From assembly GCF_019649055.1 (NCBI RefSeq), contig NW_026570278.1, forward strand, positions 372,001 to 436,000: a stretch of 64,000 nucleotides of DNA, given 5' to 3'. The notes beneath the pieces were generated by a model. That model saw only the letters and a list, made by a program, of their open reading frames with translations, ran no database searches and was not told the DNA's origin. Positions 45,445 through 55,035 of the stretch are shown here, piece after piece; position 1 is the first letter of the stretch; each line of letters begins with the position of its first letter. The stretch is from Paramacrobiotus metropolitanus. Its lineage: Eukaryota; Tardigrada; Eutardigrada; Parachela; Macrobiotidae. A program made the position numbers and the translations under genes.

Positions 45445-45584
45445 TTACCATGCAGTTACACAGCAAACGGTAATCCGGTGTCTTTCTTATTTAATACGTT
45501 TGGCATTAGAGAGGCACCAGCTATGACGGACTGGCTCTGGTGGATGGCATTACAGTGATTACACGGTCTGTCAATAATATTTAG

Positions 45585-46100
45585 TATAAAAGTTGTAACT
45601 TTACCAGTACGTACGCCAAGATCATATTATTACAATCCTCCGTTGTACTTGTACATGACGATAAGCTTATGTATTCCCGAACAATGAACGCCTTCCCTTT
45701 TCCTGGCGTTTTTGCTTATAATTTCTTAGATTTCTGGTTAGTTAAGAAGCTGGCCAAAAGCTTGATTGTCAGATCCTATAAATAACAGGTTTGTCAGCCA
45801 CGCGCCATAAGTTGTTATTACATCAGCTGAACCCCACCAAGGGCAGGAGAGATGACGTATTTACTTTTACAGTTTGGAACTAGGTATTAGCTTAATTCTC
45901 CGTCTCGGACTTTCCTTAAGACGCACATCTTCTACCGGATGCATGGATAAGGAAACGTCAAATAATTGCAGCAGTCTTTGCCGGGTCCTAATCTATGCCT
46001 GTTGCGGGGTGTTTCCAATTAGACTAATAACTCCTCGAAACCTATTTCGCTATTAACAAGCAGTTATTAAGGAACCCGATGGCTGCTCTGCCCCGCCCTT
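45585..46100. repeat. Dispersed segmental repeat, copy 2
   Basis: Counterpart of 7090-7640, in the same orientation. It begins about 140 bp after the Helitron-like 3' end. No gene assigned. Confidence 0.6.
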
Positions 46101-46411
46101 ATGCCAAAACAACATTGAGTTGGATTTGGGCCAGAGGTGATTCATAGCATCATTGTTAGAACATACGTTATTTAAAAATAATTGTTATGGTTTTAGCAAT
46201 TTCTCTTTCGTTGCAGGCTATAATCCATTGTTTTCGTTATGACACTTTTAAGCATGCCCTTTGTGAAGACTGTGTGGTAACCTTGCTGACCTTGCAGTTG
46301 GCAACTATATTGTTGCTAACCCAGATACATTTGCGTTGTTCGCTAATTAACAACCTGCTGGCTACCGGCAAAGTGGAAACGAAGTCGCATTTTATGATTA
46401 CAGATACATAA

Positions 46412-47561
46412 GGGTCGGCCAAGATTACCTTTGCCTCCCGTTTGCCTTTGCCTTTTCACTTTGCCTTTTTCAACTTCACCTTTACCTTTGCCTTTGCCTC
46501 CGTCAAAACCTTACCGTCTCGTTTCACCTTTCCGAACGCCGTTTTAAATAACCTTTGCCGTCGATTATCACCGTTGCGTGACACATCACCGTCAAACACT
46601 TTACCATTTTCGGAATTTTTTACGTTTGTGAATTAATTATTACGATATAATTAGAATACGACGGCCCTAGGAAATGTACTGTCAGTTTTATCGATTTGCC
46701 CTAGCAATGACAATATGTACAGTATGGTGACAGTGATGTTATACCGAATTCCGGCATTTCGGCCCATAGAAGATTTAGGATTTTTGGATTCTGTGCGAGT
46801 GGCGTTACATGGAAACTTTTGGAGAAGCACAGCTTTTATGTACTTGGTTCCAACTAGAAATGGTATTCAGTTGTTTTAGCGCTGAGACCTGCTGAATCCC
46901 ATTTGAATACAGACTACAGGCTACTCCAGGAAACATTCACGAATTATCAGAATTCAGAAGCTAGCTTCTGAATTGTAATATCCTGAATGTGTCCTAGAGT
47001 AGCCTGTGGTCTGTGATTACAGCATCTGAAGTGTTAGTACACTGTAGCACGAGGTCGCGCTCGTGCAATGTACCGGACATAGTGCCCTCCCTGCCGGTGC
47101 CTGTAAAAAATGATCCAAAACATTACTAACACGTTACACTTCAGATGCTGTAATCACACATGATCCGAAAATCCTAAATCTTCTATGGGCCCTTGTTACG
47201 CCAAAATGCCGCAGTTCGGTATATCATCACTATCACCACTTTGTCGATGCTAGGGCAAATCGATAAACTGACAGTACAATTACTATCGGCGTCGTATTCT
47301 AATAATTAGAATACGACGCCGACGACATAATTATTATGTCGCAATAATTAATTCACAAACGTGAACAACAAAAAATTCCGACGGTGATGTGTGACGCAGC
47401 GGTGATAGTCAACGGTAAAGGTTTTTTAAAACGGCGTTCAGGAAGGTAAAATGAGACGGTAAGGCCTTGACGGCGGCAAAGGCGAAGGTAAAGGTGAAGT
47501 TGAAAAAGGCAAAGTGAAAAGGCAAAGGCAAACGGGAGGCAAAGGTAATCTTGGCCGACCC
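46412..47561. mobile_element. 1.15-kb foldback element with 8-bp target-site duplication
   Basis: The ends GGGTCGGCCAAGATTACC and its reverse complement start inverted arms of about 370 bp (46412 to about 46785; about 47165 to 47561). The outer arms are rich in CTTTGC words. ATACATAA is duplicated exactly on both sides (46404-46411 and 47562-47569). A second hairpin of about 110 bp is nested in the centre (46911-47020). No transposase ORF. An 8-bp duplication fits hAT-like or other 8-bp superfamilies. Confidence 0.9.
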
Positions 47562-47599
47562 ATACATAACACTCCTTTAGCTAAAAAAAATGCTTTGTA

Positions 47600-47930
47600 C
47601 AAGCTTGTCCCGTAATTTCCATCGTAAAGGTACAGCTAGCGCGAGATTTGCGCTTGAAACGATGGCCACGTCACTACGCTTATCTGATTGTCAATCCGCT
47701 CCGTAGTTAGATTGTCCATTACCACACCGACTGTTTCTTTGCCACCTTATGCCAGGCAGTTACTGTCATTCTCATTCAATTATATGGCGTGTACCAAGTC
47801 ACCAGCAAGCCAAATGCATGTTACGTGTCTAAACAGTGTGGCGTGGCGCGCTGTAGTACGGATTTACGCGCAACACGTAAATTTGTAATGTTCGCTGTTC
47901 TGATGCGATGGAAATTACGGGACAAGCTTG
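47600..47930. mobile_element. 331-bp Tc1/mariner-type MITE, copy 2
   Basis: Same terminal repeats as 23691-24023 (CAAGCTTGTCCCGTAATTTC) and the same internal sequence, inverted relative to it. Left flank TA (47598-47599); the right flank reads CA, so that side has mutated. It lies only 30 bp from the foldback element. Confidence 0.85.
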
Positions 47931-48768
47931 CAAACAACCGTCTAATACCGAGTAATAAATTATAAGGGCAACTGGCCTGTTCAAAATATTACGCTGCTTT
48001 TATTATCAAATTTTACTTAGTTTTTAATGAAGTGGTTTTTAAAATTTAATATGAAATTGCTGTTTAATTGTCCTTCCGCTTGACCTATGGTCTGTAAATT
48101 TTTGTATTGAAGATTTCGATTAGAAACGGCCTATTTTCAAATTTGAATTCCCGTTTCTTCTTGCACCCAGCATTTCTGGGTTAAAACACCTGTTGCCACA
48201 ACGACCTTGTATGAAAATACGAGTATTTTGTGGGAATTTTACGGTAATTTGGAGAAAATTTTCTTAAATTTCCGGTAATTAAGCAATCACCAAATAATGA
48301 GCGGTTTGTTTTGGCCGGAATATAATTATAACGGCGAATATAAGGTTCACAGGTAAGTCGCATCAGAAAGCCGCCATTTAATTGTTCAAGCAAAAGCGTA
48401 AGCAGCGCGACAGAAAATCTGTTGCATCCAATAGTCAAATTACCGTTAACCTAGCCTTTTGCCGATTATAATTCCCCCTATCAAAAGCGGCAGCACAGTC
48501 AGTTCTCAAAATTTCATGGAAATCTGGTATCTGGCGAAAAACAAGGCCCGGATGAAGTGGCCTCCAGGAATTTTGTTGATCAAAGCGCATTTTAGCTGCA
48601 TTCTCACGAACTGCTTGCACAACATCGAGTGGATGCGCGACTCGACGCTAACGAAGGTTTGCATTATTCCTGAAAAAGTCTCCCATACGATGAATTATAC
48701 TTTGCCACCTCTCCAAAACGCGCCAGGTCATCAGAATTCAAAGCGGCTGTATGCTTGGCATCGGAAAA
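47931..48768. other. Intergenic DNA upstream of TIL gene 3
   Basis: Frames of 60-100 codons overlap on both strands at 48435-48773, with mild coding-like composition on the minus strand, but no domain or splice pattern supports a gene. No repeat was recognised. Confidence 0.4.
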
Positions 48769-48775
48769 TATAAAA
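48768..48775 (+). promoter_or_regulatory. Possible TATA box of TIL gene 3
   Basis: ATATAAAA about 105 bp upstream of the ATG at 48880, a spacing like that in TIL genes 1 and 2. The flanks are not conserved with them. Confidence 0.45.
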
Positions 48776-48879
48776 CACTGTCTGTCAATTCGACCCGTTA
48801 AGCTAACGCTTAATGAGTGCTTAGATTTCGCGCTTGCGGCCTTTGCCTAACTCACTTTCACTTCAATCACTTGTATACG

Positions 48880-50383
48880 ATGCAATCAACCGCCGCCATC
48901 ATCGTGTTGTGGGCCGCCGTCACGCTGCTACTGCAGTACAGCGCGGCGCAGTCTGGGAACGCACCGTCGAATCAGATCAGGGCGCAATTGACGCTGGAAA
49001 CGGCGCGATCGAGGAGGAACTCCGACACGAACCCAGCGACAAGCCGGTAAGGCCAGTTTAGTATTTAAGCGGCTTACATTAGGATGGTGAAGCAGGTTTC
49101 AGTGGAACGACCTCCTCAGAAATTAGTAAGATAACCTTCTAACCTGAGACACTTTTATATCATGCAATCAATGCCGTGCAAATCCAGTAACCTTAATTTA
49201 GGACACCCTCCTTTGTCTGCTCTAATTACATAGCTTTTTAAATCATAGTCGAGTGATCATCTGTTCTGTTAACTGGTTCATTTTGTGTAGTTACCAGCCA
49301 ATGTAAAAGTGGCTTGGTAATGTGATTTAGCATGGAATTTCATGTCTTAAAATTATTTTGATCTAATTCTACGTGGCGCACAAATGGGTTTTCTGGGTGC
49401 AGACGGAATAACTTGTAATATCGTATACTTAAATGTAACATCGTTACTTCGAAAGATTCTATTACACACAATTTTACCACATTGATCTGTCTCAATTACG
49501 TATCATAGGAAGTATACTTTACTTACCTGTGGTACAACGTATTAGGCATTAACTAAAAACATCACAAATCATCACATACGTATCGTTGTGGGTAGACTGC
49601 ATGAAACACGAGTCTTCGCATCCCTTCCGTCGCGCACTACACACTATCGGTCACGGGAAAATTAGTAACGAGTGGATCTGTCTGTGAAAGTACGTCCTAT
49701 TCTGCCGACCCATACTTCTTTCAGTTCCGGCTTTCGCTCTTGGTTCAACTTAAGCAGCACTGTACGCAATTGAACCGTGTTTCCGCCAGTATACTCGTAA
49801 TGATCAGATATTAAGACATATCAGGCAAAACTATTTTCGATAAACACACTAATTTTAATAGAAATTATCTGTTAGTGTTAAGGTAAAGTGAGCATTAGCA
49901 TTAGTTTTTGTGCTAGCGGATTAACGGCAACTACATGAGTACTCAACGTAGCTGTTAGTTGCGCTTTTCATCTCCTGTAGCCGCAGGAAGGGGGCGAGCA
50001 GAAACGCATCCAGGTGTTTCTTCAGTAGAGTAATCAATTTAACTGTATCCACTGCCATAGGATTGTCACCGAAGCAGCATTGCACAGTGAAATTACCAGC
50101 GAGCTTGTACCGAATACTTTGACATTTCCTTTGCAGTTTCGCTCTGCCCGATTTCCTGTTGTTCATTCTATGTGATGACTCATTACTATTTTGGGGCTGT
50201 CCCGCGTGTGAGAAAAACTGCCTAAACCAAAACCCGTCGCCGTTATGCGCCACTTGTTTGGACAAAACCTGCGTCTGCAGACCAGAACTATATCGTACGG
50301 GACGAGACACGCCGAGATGCGCGCCGCGCAATAGCCTCCTTATCAACAACTGCCAAGCACGCCCCATTCCAGGCAAAATGTAG
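48880..50383 (+). CDS. Secreted TIL-domain peptide, gene 3 (diverged)
   Basis: Exons 48880-49046 and 50137-50383 keep the same phase and junction as genes 1 and 2, giving 137 residues. The signal peptide is conserved (MQSTAAIIVLW...). The propeptide is reworked and lacks RKKR, ending NPATSR at the junction. Exon 2 begins with a hydrophobic LPDFLLFIL stretch, then the ten-cysteine domain starting CDDSLLFWGC. Between C5 and C6 there are only two residues (AT), and C6-C7 is one longer than in the paralogues. This is an older duplicate whose processing and reactive loop have probably changed. The intron is 1.09 kb. Confidence 0.75.
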
Positions 50384-50948
50384 CCAACACCAGAGAGCGG
50401 CGGCGCCAGGGATTTTATGGAATGGCAAATGCATTTGCATTATTAATTTGTAGTGAACTAGGATTTCATCACCGGATGCTGATTTCGATGTGCTTATCGT
50501 GGTCGCTGGAGCAGTAATTTAGTAATACCAACAGAGTCGTGTTTTTTTGTAAGCCAACTGGAAACTGAACCGCCGAGGAAGAATTTTAACAATAATCATT
50601 TTTACCTGGCAATTTGTGCGTGTGCACGCTTTAACTGTGTCCATTGCACCAAGATACTGAAGCCACTGCACTACGATAACACTCTGCATTACTAGCCGAC
50701 TTGTAATTAATGTGTATTTTACTCGTATGTTCGAGGAAGCCCGAGAGATGCGGGCATGTAGAAATCCTCGGCTAGGGTTGATAAGATTGCGGCTGTGCAC
50801 CTGTTTGGTGCGGCTAGGGTAAGGAACCGGAGTTCCTTACCCGGTAAGGAACTCCGGTTGCACAACTGGAGCGTGCTCGCTTGCCGGTTCCCTTTTCCTG
50901 CGCCAAAAACCTTCGCTTGACTAGTCCTAGCTTGACTTTAGACAAATA
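50384..50948. other. Intergenic DNA with a perfect palindrome
   Basis: No gene was seen. Contains the 35-bp palindrome listed separately. Confidence 0.5.
50825..50859. other. Perfect 17-bp inverted repeat with one-base spacer
   Basis: AACCGGAGTTCCTTACC, then C, then its exact reverse complement. This is a near-symmetric cruciform-capable site 90 bp left of the pogo-like element. Confidence 0.85.
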
Positions 50949-51441
50949 CAGTAAAACCTGCGTACATTGAACACCTGCGGTTCCAAATTTTTCGTTCAAT
51001 GTAGACGTCTGTTCAATGTACAGAACAGCTGCTCCAGGGGGGCCGCCCTTGGGGGCAGTGATTCTGTGCACTAAAGCTGCTTCTGAGGGCGAACGGGCGC
51101 CGCCTCAAGGCGGACAGCCCCGTTAGCAAGCCTTTTATACGCAGTTTTGGAAGTTGTAACAAACGAATGGCTAGTGTATCTGGTCCATTAAGCGATTTTC
51201 TTGTATTTCTTCGCTCCCGAAACCAGATTTTGGCGCTTTGTTCATTTTCCAAAGGTCTAAATATTAGCTAAAAATAAAATTCGTTCCAGTCAATTTGTTC
51301 AATGTTCATTTTAGGGAGGTGTTCAATGTACGCGAGGTCCCCCCTGTGTTATAGTCTACGAGACGCGCCGGTTCCGTAATGACCGTTCAATGTACACCAG
51401 TGTTCAATGTACGCGAGTGTTCAAAGTCACAGGTTTTACTG
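50949..51441. mobile_element. 493-bp pogo-like MITE
   Basis: Termini CAGTAAAACCTGCGTACATT and, reversed, CAGTAAAACCTGTGACTTTG are flanked by TA (50947-50948 and 51442-51443). The motif GTTCAATGTA recurs inside near both ends. CAGTAAAACC ends with TA duplications are characteristic of pogo/Tigger-derived MITEs. No transposase. Confidence 0.8.
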
Positions 51442-51443
51442 TA

Positions 51444-52285
51444 ACAACACAAAGTGACCAGTCGGCTGGTAAACAGAAAACGTTAGTGCGCGCTAGTTCT
51501 CAAAACAGAAACGAAGGCTACGCATGCAACGATGAAATCTATTTACAAAATAATACCATTAAATGGTGAACGCATGGCTGACGTCGAGAGACGGACAGTG
51601 GGCTGACAGAACGGACAGAACGGCTGACAGAATAATCGTGCGCCACATTGGTATCAATTACGCACGCTTAAATGGACATTATTTCACCGCTTACATGCAC
51701 CGGCTTTTTCTGACGCTGGACGGTCTGGATTTGTAAATGCTGATCAAGTCTGAGCTGTTTTTCTCTGCCTTGAGCCACATTTACCTTGTTCCCACTAACG
51801 AAACATGCTTGCACGATCGTAGGAGTGTCGAGTCAAAATCCTCCGGATGTCGTTGTGAGGTTACCGCTTAAGGGAAGGGGGCTTGTTCAGTTAGACTTTA
51901 TGTGAATAGCAGATCCTATCAACGCCCGTTATCTTTTATCCGCATCAGAAATTTTGTAATTTCCGAATTCGCTGCACCGAGCGAGAAATGGCTCAAACAC
52001 CACGAAGCAGTTGGGCTATCTCGGAGAGGTGCCGTTATATCCGGGTTGCTCTTGTTTCTCAACCAATTAATTTAGCTCTCCTTGATCTTTTTGTACTTGG
52101 TTATGTGCTTTGAGCGCATTAGAATTACGTTACTTGACATTAAATTGTATGCGAATTTCCTATCCCGAGGCCCGGTATGCTGGGAGAACGCAGACTTTCC
52201 GTGCGGTTACTGAGGTTTGAAGAGTGCCGGCATGGCCGGAAGTGCGCAATTACAGCTGCGTATCTTACCTTGCGGTACAGATTGC
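51444..52285. other. 3' flank of the DIRS-like element
   Basis: No gene was seen. Part of this stretch probably belongs to the 3' noncoding end of the DIRS-like element, but neither inverted terminal repeats nor an internal complementary region could be identified by eye. Confidence 0.35.
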
Positions 52286-53305
52286 TCACTGCCGGCACCT
52301 TCCGCCTGTGCCCGGTCCCTTCGCCCCCAAACAAACTCTTCTCCGATAAAAGTTCGGGTTGGTAAGCACATCCGGCCGGATGTATCGGTCCACGCAGTCA
52401 CTTTTCCATCGTCCGGCTCGCTTGATTTCATCCTTCGGTAGTGCCTGTGCGGCAGCTTCGGTCGCCGCTCCAATGCGGAAACTGTGGGTGCTGAAGCGCA
52501 GGCGATCGGGGTGCCCTTCCAGGAGAGATTTTAGGGATCGGTCCACTGTCTCCCGCGTGAGGTAGCGACCGTCAGAGTGGCGGTAGAAAGGCTTCGTACT
52601 TTCGCCTTGCAGCCTCCGCTGACGGTGGTACATGCCGATGGCGCGCACAGGGCACACTGAGCGGTTAGTGGCAGTGAGCTCGATCTTTGTGCCTGCTGCG
52701 CATTGGTCGGTCTTCGTGCGTTTTAATGTGATTATCACACGCTCACTCGTCAACTCCACGTCGTCGAACGTCAGAGTTGAAGCTGCATCGAAAGAGTTCC
52801 GCGACTTACTGACGATCTCGCTGACGCGCATAAACCCGAAGAATGCCATGCAAAACGCGCTCCACAACATCAAGGCTTCTTCGGTGTTCTTGTATTCTGC
52901 CAGTCGGGTTTTAAGCGTTCGCATCACGTCCATAGTTATTGGTAGACGTCGGTCAGGTGTCGGACCATTGAGCCGCTTGTATCCGTTGACCGCTCGTATC
53001 ACCAGGTCGTCGGCTGCTGGGTTAGGAAGTCCTGCCTCTCGGTGGTGATTGTGTATTGCCGCCAAGTACACTTTGCATGTCCGAAATGCTGCCTTGTCCT
53101 CGAAGAGCTGTGCGACAAAGGCGGCCACTGTTGCCGGAGCTGCTGGAAGCGGCGTCAGGCGGTTCTGACGGCAAAACGTTCGGAAGCGGTTCAGTGAACA
53201 ATCGTACGTCGTGCGGGAGGATGATGAGATGTGGGCACCGAGGAGGCGCTGCAGAGTGGTGTTTGGCTGTATGTCTCCTGCAGGCTCCCAAAGATATACG
53301 GACAT
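52286..53305 (-). CDS. DIRS-type tyrosine recombinase
   Basis: 339 residues from ATG 53305. It integrates circular retrotransposon DNA by strand exchange, replacing a DDE integrase. The catalytic set is complete: first Arg in FMRVSE (about 159), Lys in the beta-hairpin LKRTKTDQ, HSFR box (about 272-275), Trp in GRWKS, and nucleophile Tyr in DRYIRP (about 307). The N-terminal SAM-like core-binding half covers roughly 20-110 (SSRTTYDCSLNRFRTFC). It overlaps the RT ORF by about 115 bp in another frame, the usual DIRS layout. No stops or frameshifts, so activity is possible. Confidence 0.9.
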   Translation of the reverse strand: MSVYLWEPAGDIQPNTTLQRLLGAHISSSSRTTYDCSLNRFRTFCRQNRLTPLPAAPATVAAFVAQLFEDKAAFRTCKVYLAAIHNHHREAGLPNPAADDLVIRAVNGYKRLNGPTPDRRLPITMDVMRTLKTRLAEYKNTEEALMLWSAFCMAFFGFMRVSEIVSKSRNSFDAASTLTFDDVELTSERVIITLKRTKTDQCAAGTKIELTATNRSVCPVRAIGMYHRQRRLQGESTKPFYRHSDGRYLTRETVDRSLKSLLEGHPDRLRFSTHSFRIGAATEAAAQALPKDEIKRAGRWKSDCVDRYIRPDVLTNPNFYRRRVCLGAKGPGTGGRCRQ

Positions 53306-55035
53306 GGTGTGGGCAGCTGCGAGGCCTGGGCGGCTAGCTTCCGAAAACGCTCTGTCTGAAAGCGAGATAGAGCGTCTTCGATGCCGTTATCAACGCCGCG
53401 AACGTGTTTCAAGGTTAATGTCATATTATTGTCAGCCGTCGCTCGTGTCATACGCCGCATAAGATCAAGAACGCCCGGGCTGCTGGAGCGCAAGTGTGCC
53501 CATGCCTCCACAGCGCCGGCGTTGTCTGTATGGAAAACGATCTTTCGACGCCGCAATTTTGGCCCCCAAACAATGACTGCAAGGAGGATGGGAACCATCT
53601 CCAAGTATTCGATTGATGGCGGGCGCTGTAGGATCCACTGTGGCCACCTAAGTTGGAACCATTCCTCGTGGAAGAAGGCTCCCAGACCTAGCGTGGCGGA
53701 TGCATCAGTGTACAAATGCAGGACGTCGGAAGTTGTCCAGTCGGGCTCTAAAAACGAGGCTGTGCCATTCCACTGAGGCAAAAACGTTCTCCACCATTCC
53801 AGGTCATGGTGAAAATCGTCACCGAGGGTAACGGTAGAGCGTCCATGCAAGGTGGAAAGGAGCATGATCATGCGCCTCGTAAACAGGCGGCTGCATGGTA
53901 CACACTTTGAGGCGAACGAAAGGGTACCAACCAAGCTCTGGAGTTCGGTTGTGGTACAGGAAGTCCTTCCGCGCCATGCACTAAGGGCTTCGGTGATGTC
54001 ATGGTGTTTTCTTGAAGGCAGGCTCAATGTCTGCGCTACTGAGTCGAGCTCTATGCCAAGGAATGTCAGGCGAGTTGCGGGGCCCTCTGTTTTATCCAAA
54101 GCCAGTGGCACCCCAAGCTCGCTGCACACTACTTGCATAGACTGCATGAGACACTCGCACTCGGTCGTTCGTGGTTTGCCAACAAAGAAAAAATCGTCCA
54201 CGTAATGTAGAAGCGTAGCTAAGCTGGCTTTCTTCTCCACACACCAGTGTATGGCAGTAGAGAAAAATTCGAAAATATAAGGGGACGAGCGGCAGCCGAA
54301 CGGTAGTACAATGTCGTAAAAGTACTCACCGTTAACGGTGTAACCCAACAAATTCCAGTCGGCAGGCCTGACAGGAATGAGGCGAAATGCAGACTTGATA
54401 TCCATTTTGGCCATCACAGCGCCTTTTCCTGCGGTCACAACCAGCCTGACGGCGTCATCTATTGAACAGTACTGCAGGGGCATGGCGTCTCCGTCAATGT
54501 GTTCGTTGACGCTGTCCCCGAATGGCTGGGAAAGGTCCATGATAGTCCGATGTCCGCCGTCTTTCTTGGGACGGCAGCCTAGCGCGTTCACAACAAAATG
54601 GGGTAGAGGCGGGATCGGAAAAGGGCCAGCAGTGTGACCGAGAGAGATTTCTTTTTGGATGCTTCTGACCAGCACGTCGTAATGTATTCGTGCGGAGGCT
54701 GAGTTTTTCGTGTAGCGGCTTCGCTGCGGCCCTGTATATCGGATGTCTGCTCCGACACGCAGGGTAGTGGCGATGAATTCTCGTAAACATTCGTCCGGGT
54801 GATCCGCGAGCAGTCTTGCGAAAGCGTCAGCACGCAAAGGCGTCTGAGCGCTTGCAGGCACTCTCGGCGGTTCAGCGAGACCCGCTTTTGCACTGTGGAG
54901 TTTTATGGTCTTTGTCCCGGCAGTGTTCACAGACGTGAAGGCGACGGTACCTGCACGGTTCACTGCAGTGGCTGTAGTTGTGATTGCGGCAGACTTCGCC
55001 CCCCGCTGCCGGGGCCGGTCGAAAGGGCGGAACAT
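53191..55035 (-). CDS. DIRS-type reverse transcriptase / RNase H
   Basis: 614 residues from ATG 55035. The RT domain shows MAKMDIKSAFRLIPV, a PFGCRSSPYIFE motif and the catalytic YVDD (about 276-279). The RNase H domain follows with the acidic residues in LYTDAS (about 440), IEYLEM, HTDN (about 501) and GVDNGIEDALSR (about 550). The product copies element RNA to DNA and removes the template. The ORF overlaps gag by about 160 bp and the recombinase by about 115 bp, both in different frames, so translation probably needs frameshifting, reinitiation or separate transcripts. The reading frame is intact. Confidence 0.9.
   Translation of the reverse strand: MFRPFDRPRQRGAKSAAITTTATAVNRAGTVAFTSVNTAGTKTIKLHSAKAGLAEPPRVPASAQTPLRADAFARLLADHPDECLREFIATTLRVGADIRYTGPQRSRYTKNSASARIHYDVLVRSIQKEISLGHTAGPFPIPPLPHFVVNALGCRPKKDGGHRTIMDLSQPFGDSVNEHIDGDAMPLQYCSIDDAVRLVVTAGKGAVMAKMDIKSAFRLIPVRPADWNLLGYTVNGEYFYDIVLPFGCRSSPYIFEFFSTAIHWCVEKKASLATLLHYVDDFFFVGKPRTTECECLMQSMQVVCSELGVPLALDKTEGPATRLTFLGIELDSVAQTLSLPSRKHHDITEALSAWRGRTSCTTTELQSLVGTLSFASKCVPCSRLFTRRMIMLLSTLHGRSTVTLGDDFHHDLEWWRTFLPQWNGTASFLEPDWTTSDVLHLYTDASATLGLGAFFHEEWFQLRWPQWILQRPPSIEYLEMVPILLAVIVWGPKLRRRKIVFHTDNAGAVEAWAHLRSSSPGVLDLMRRMTRATADNNMTLTLKHVRGVDNGIEDALSRFQTERFRKLAAQASQLPTPCPYIFGSLQETYSQTPLCSASSVPTSHHPPARRTIVH

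Noticed and set aside
53465-54205. Plus-strand open frames across the DIRS region
   Set aside because: Shadows of the GC-rich minus-strand RT/RNase H ORF, which has the catalytic motifs.
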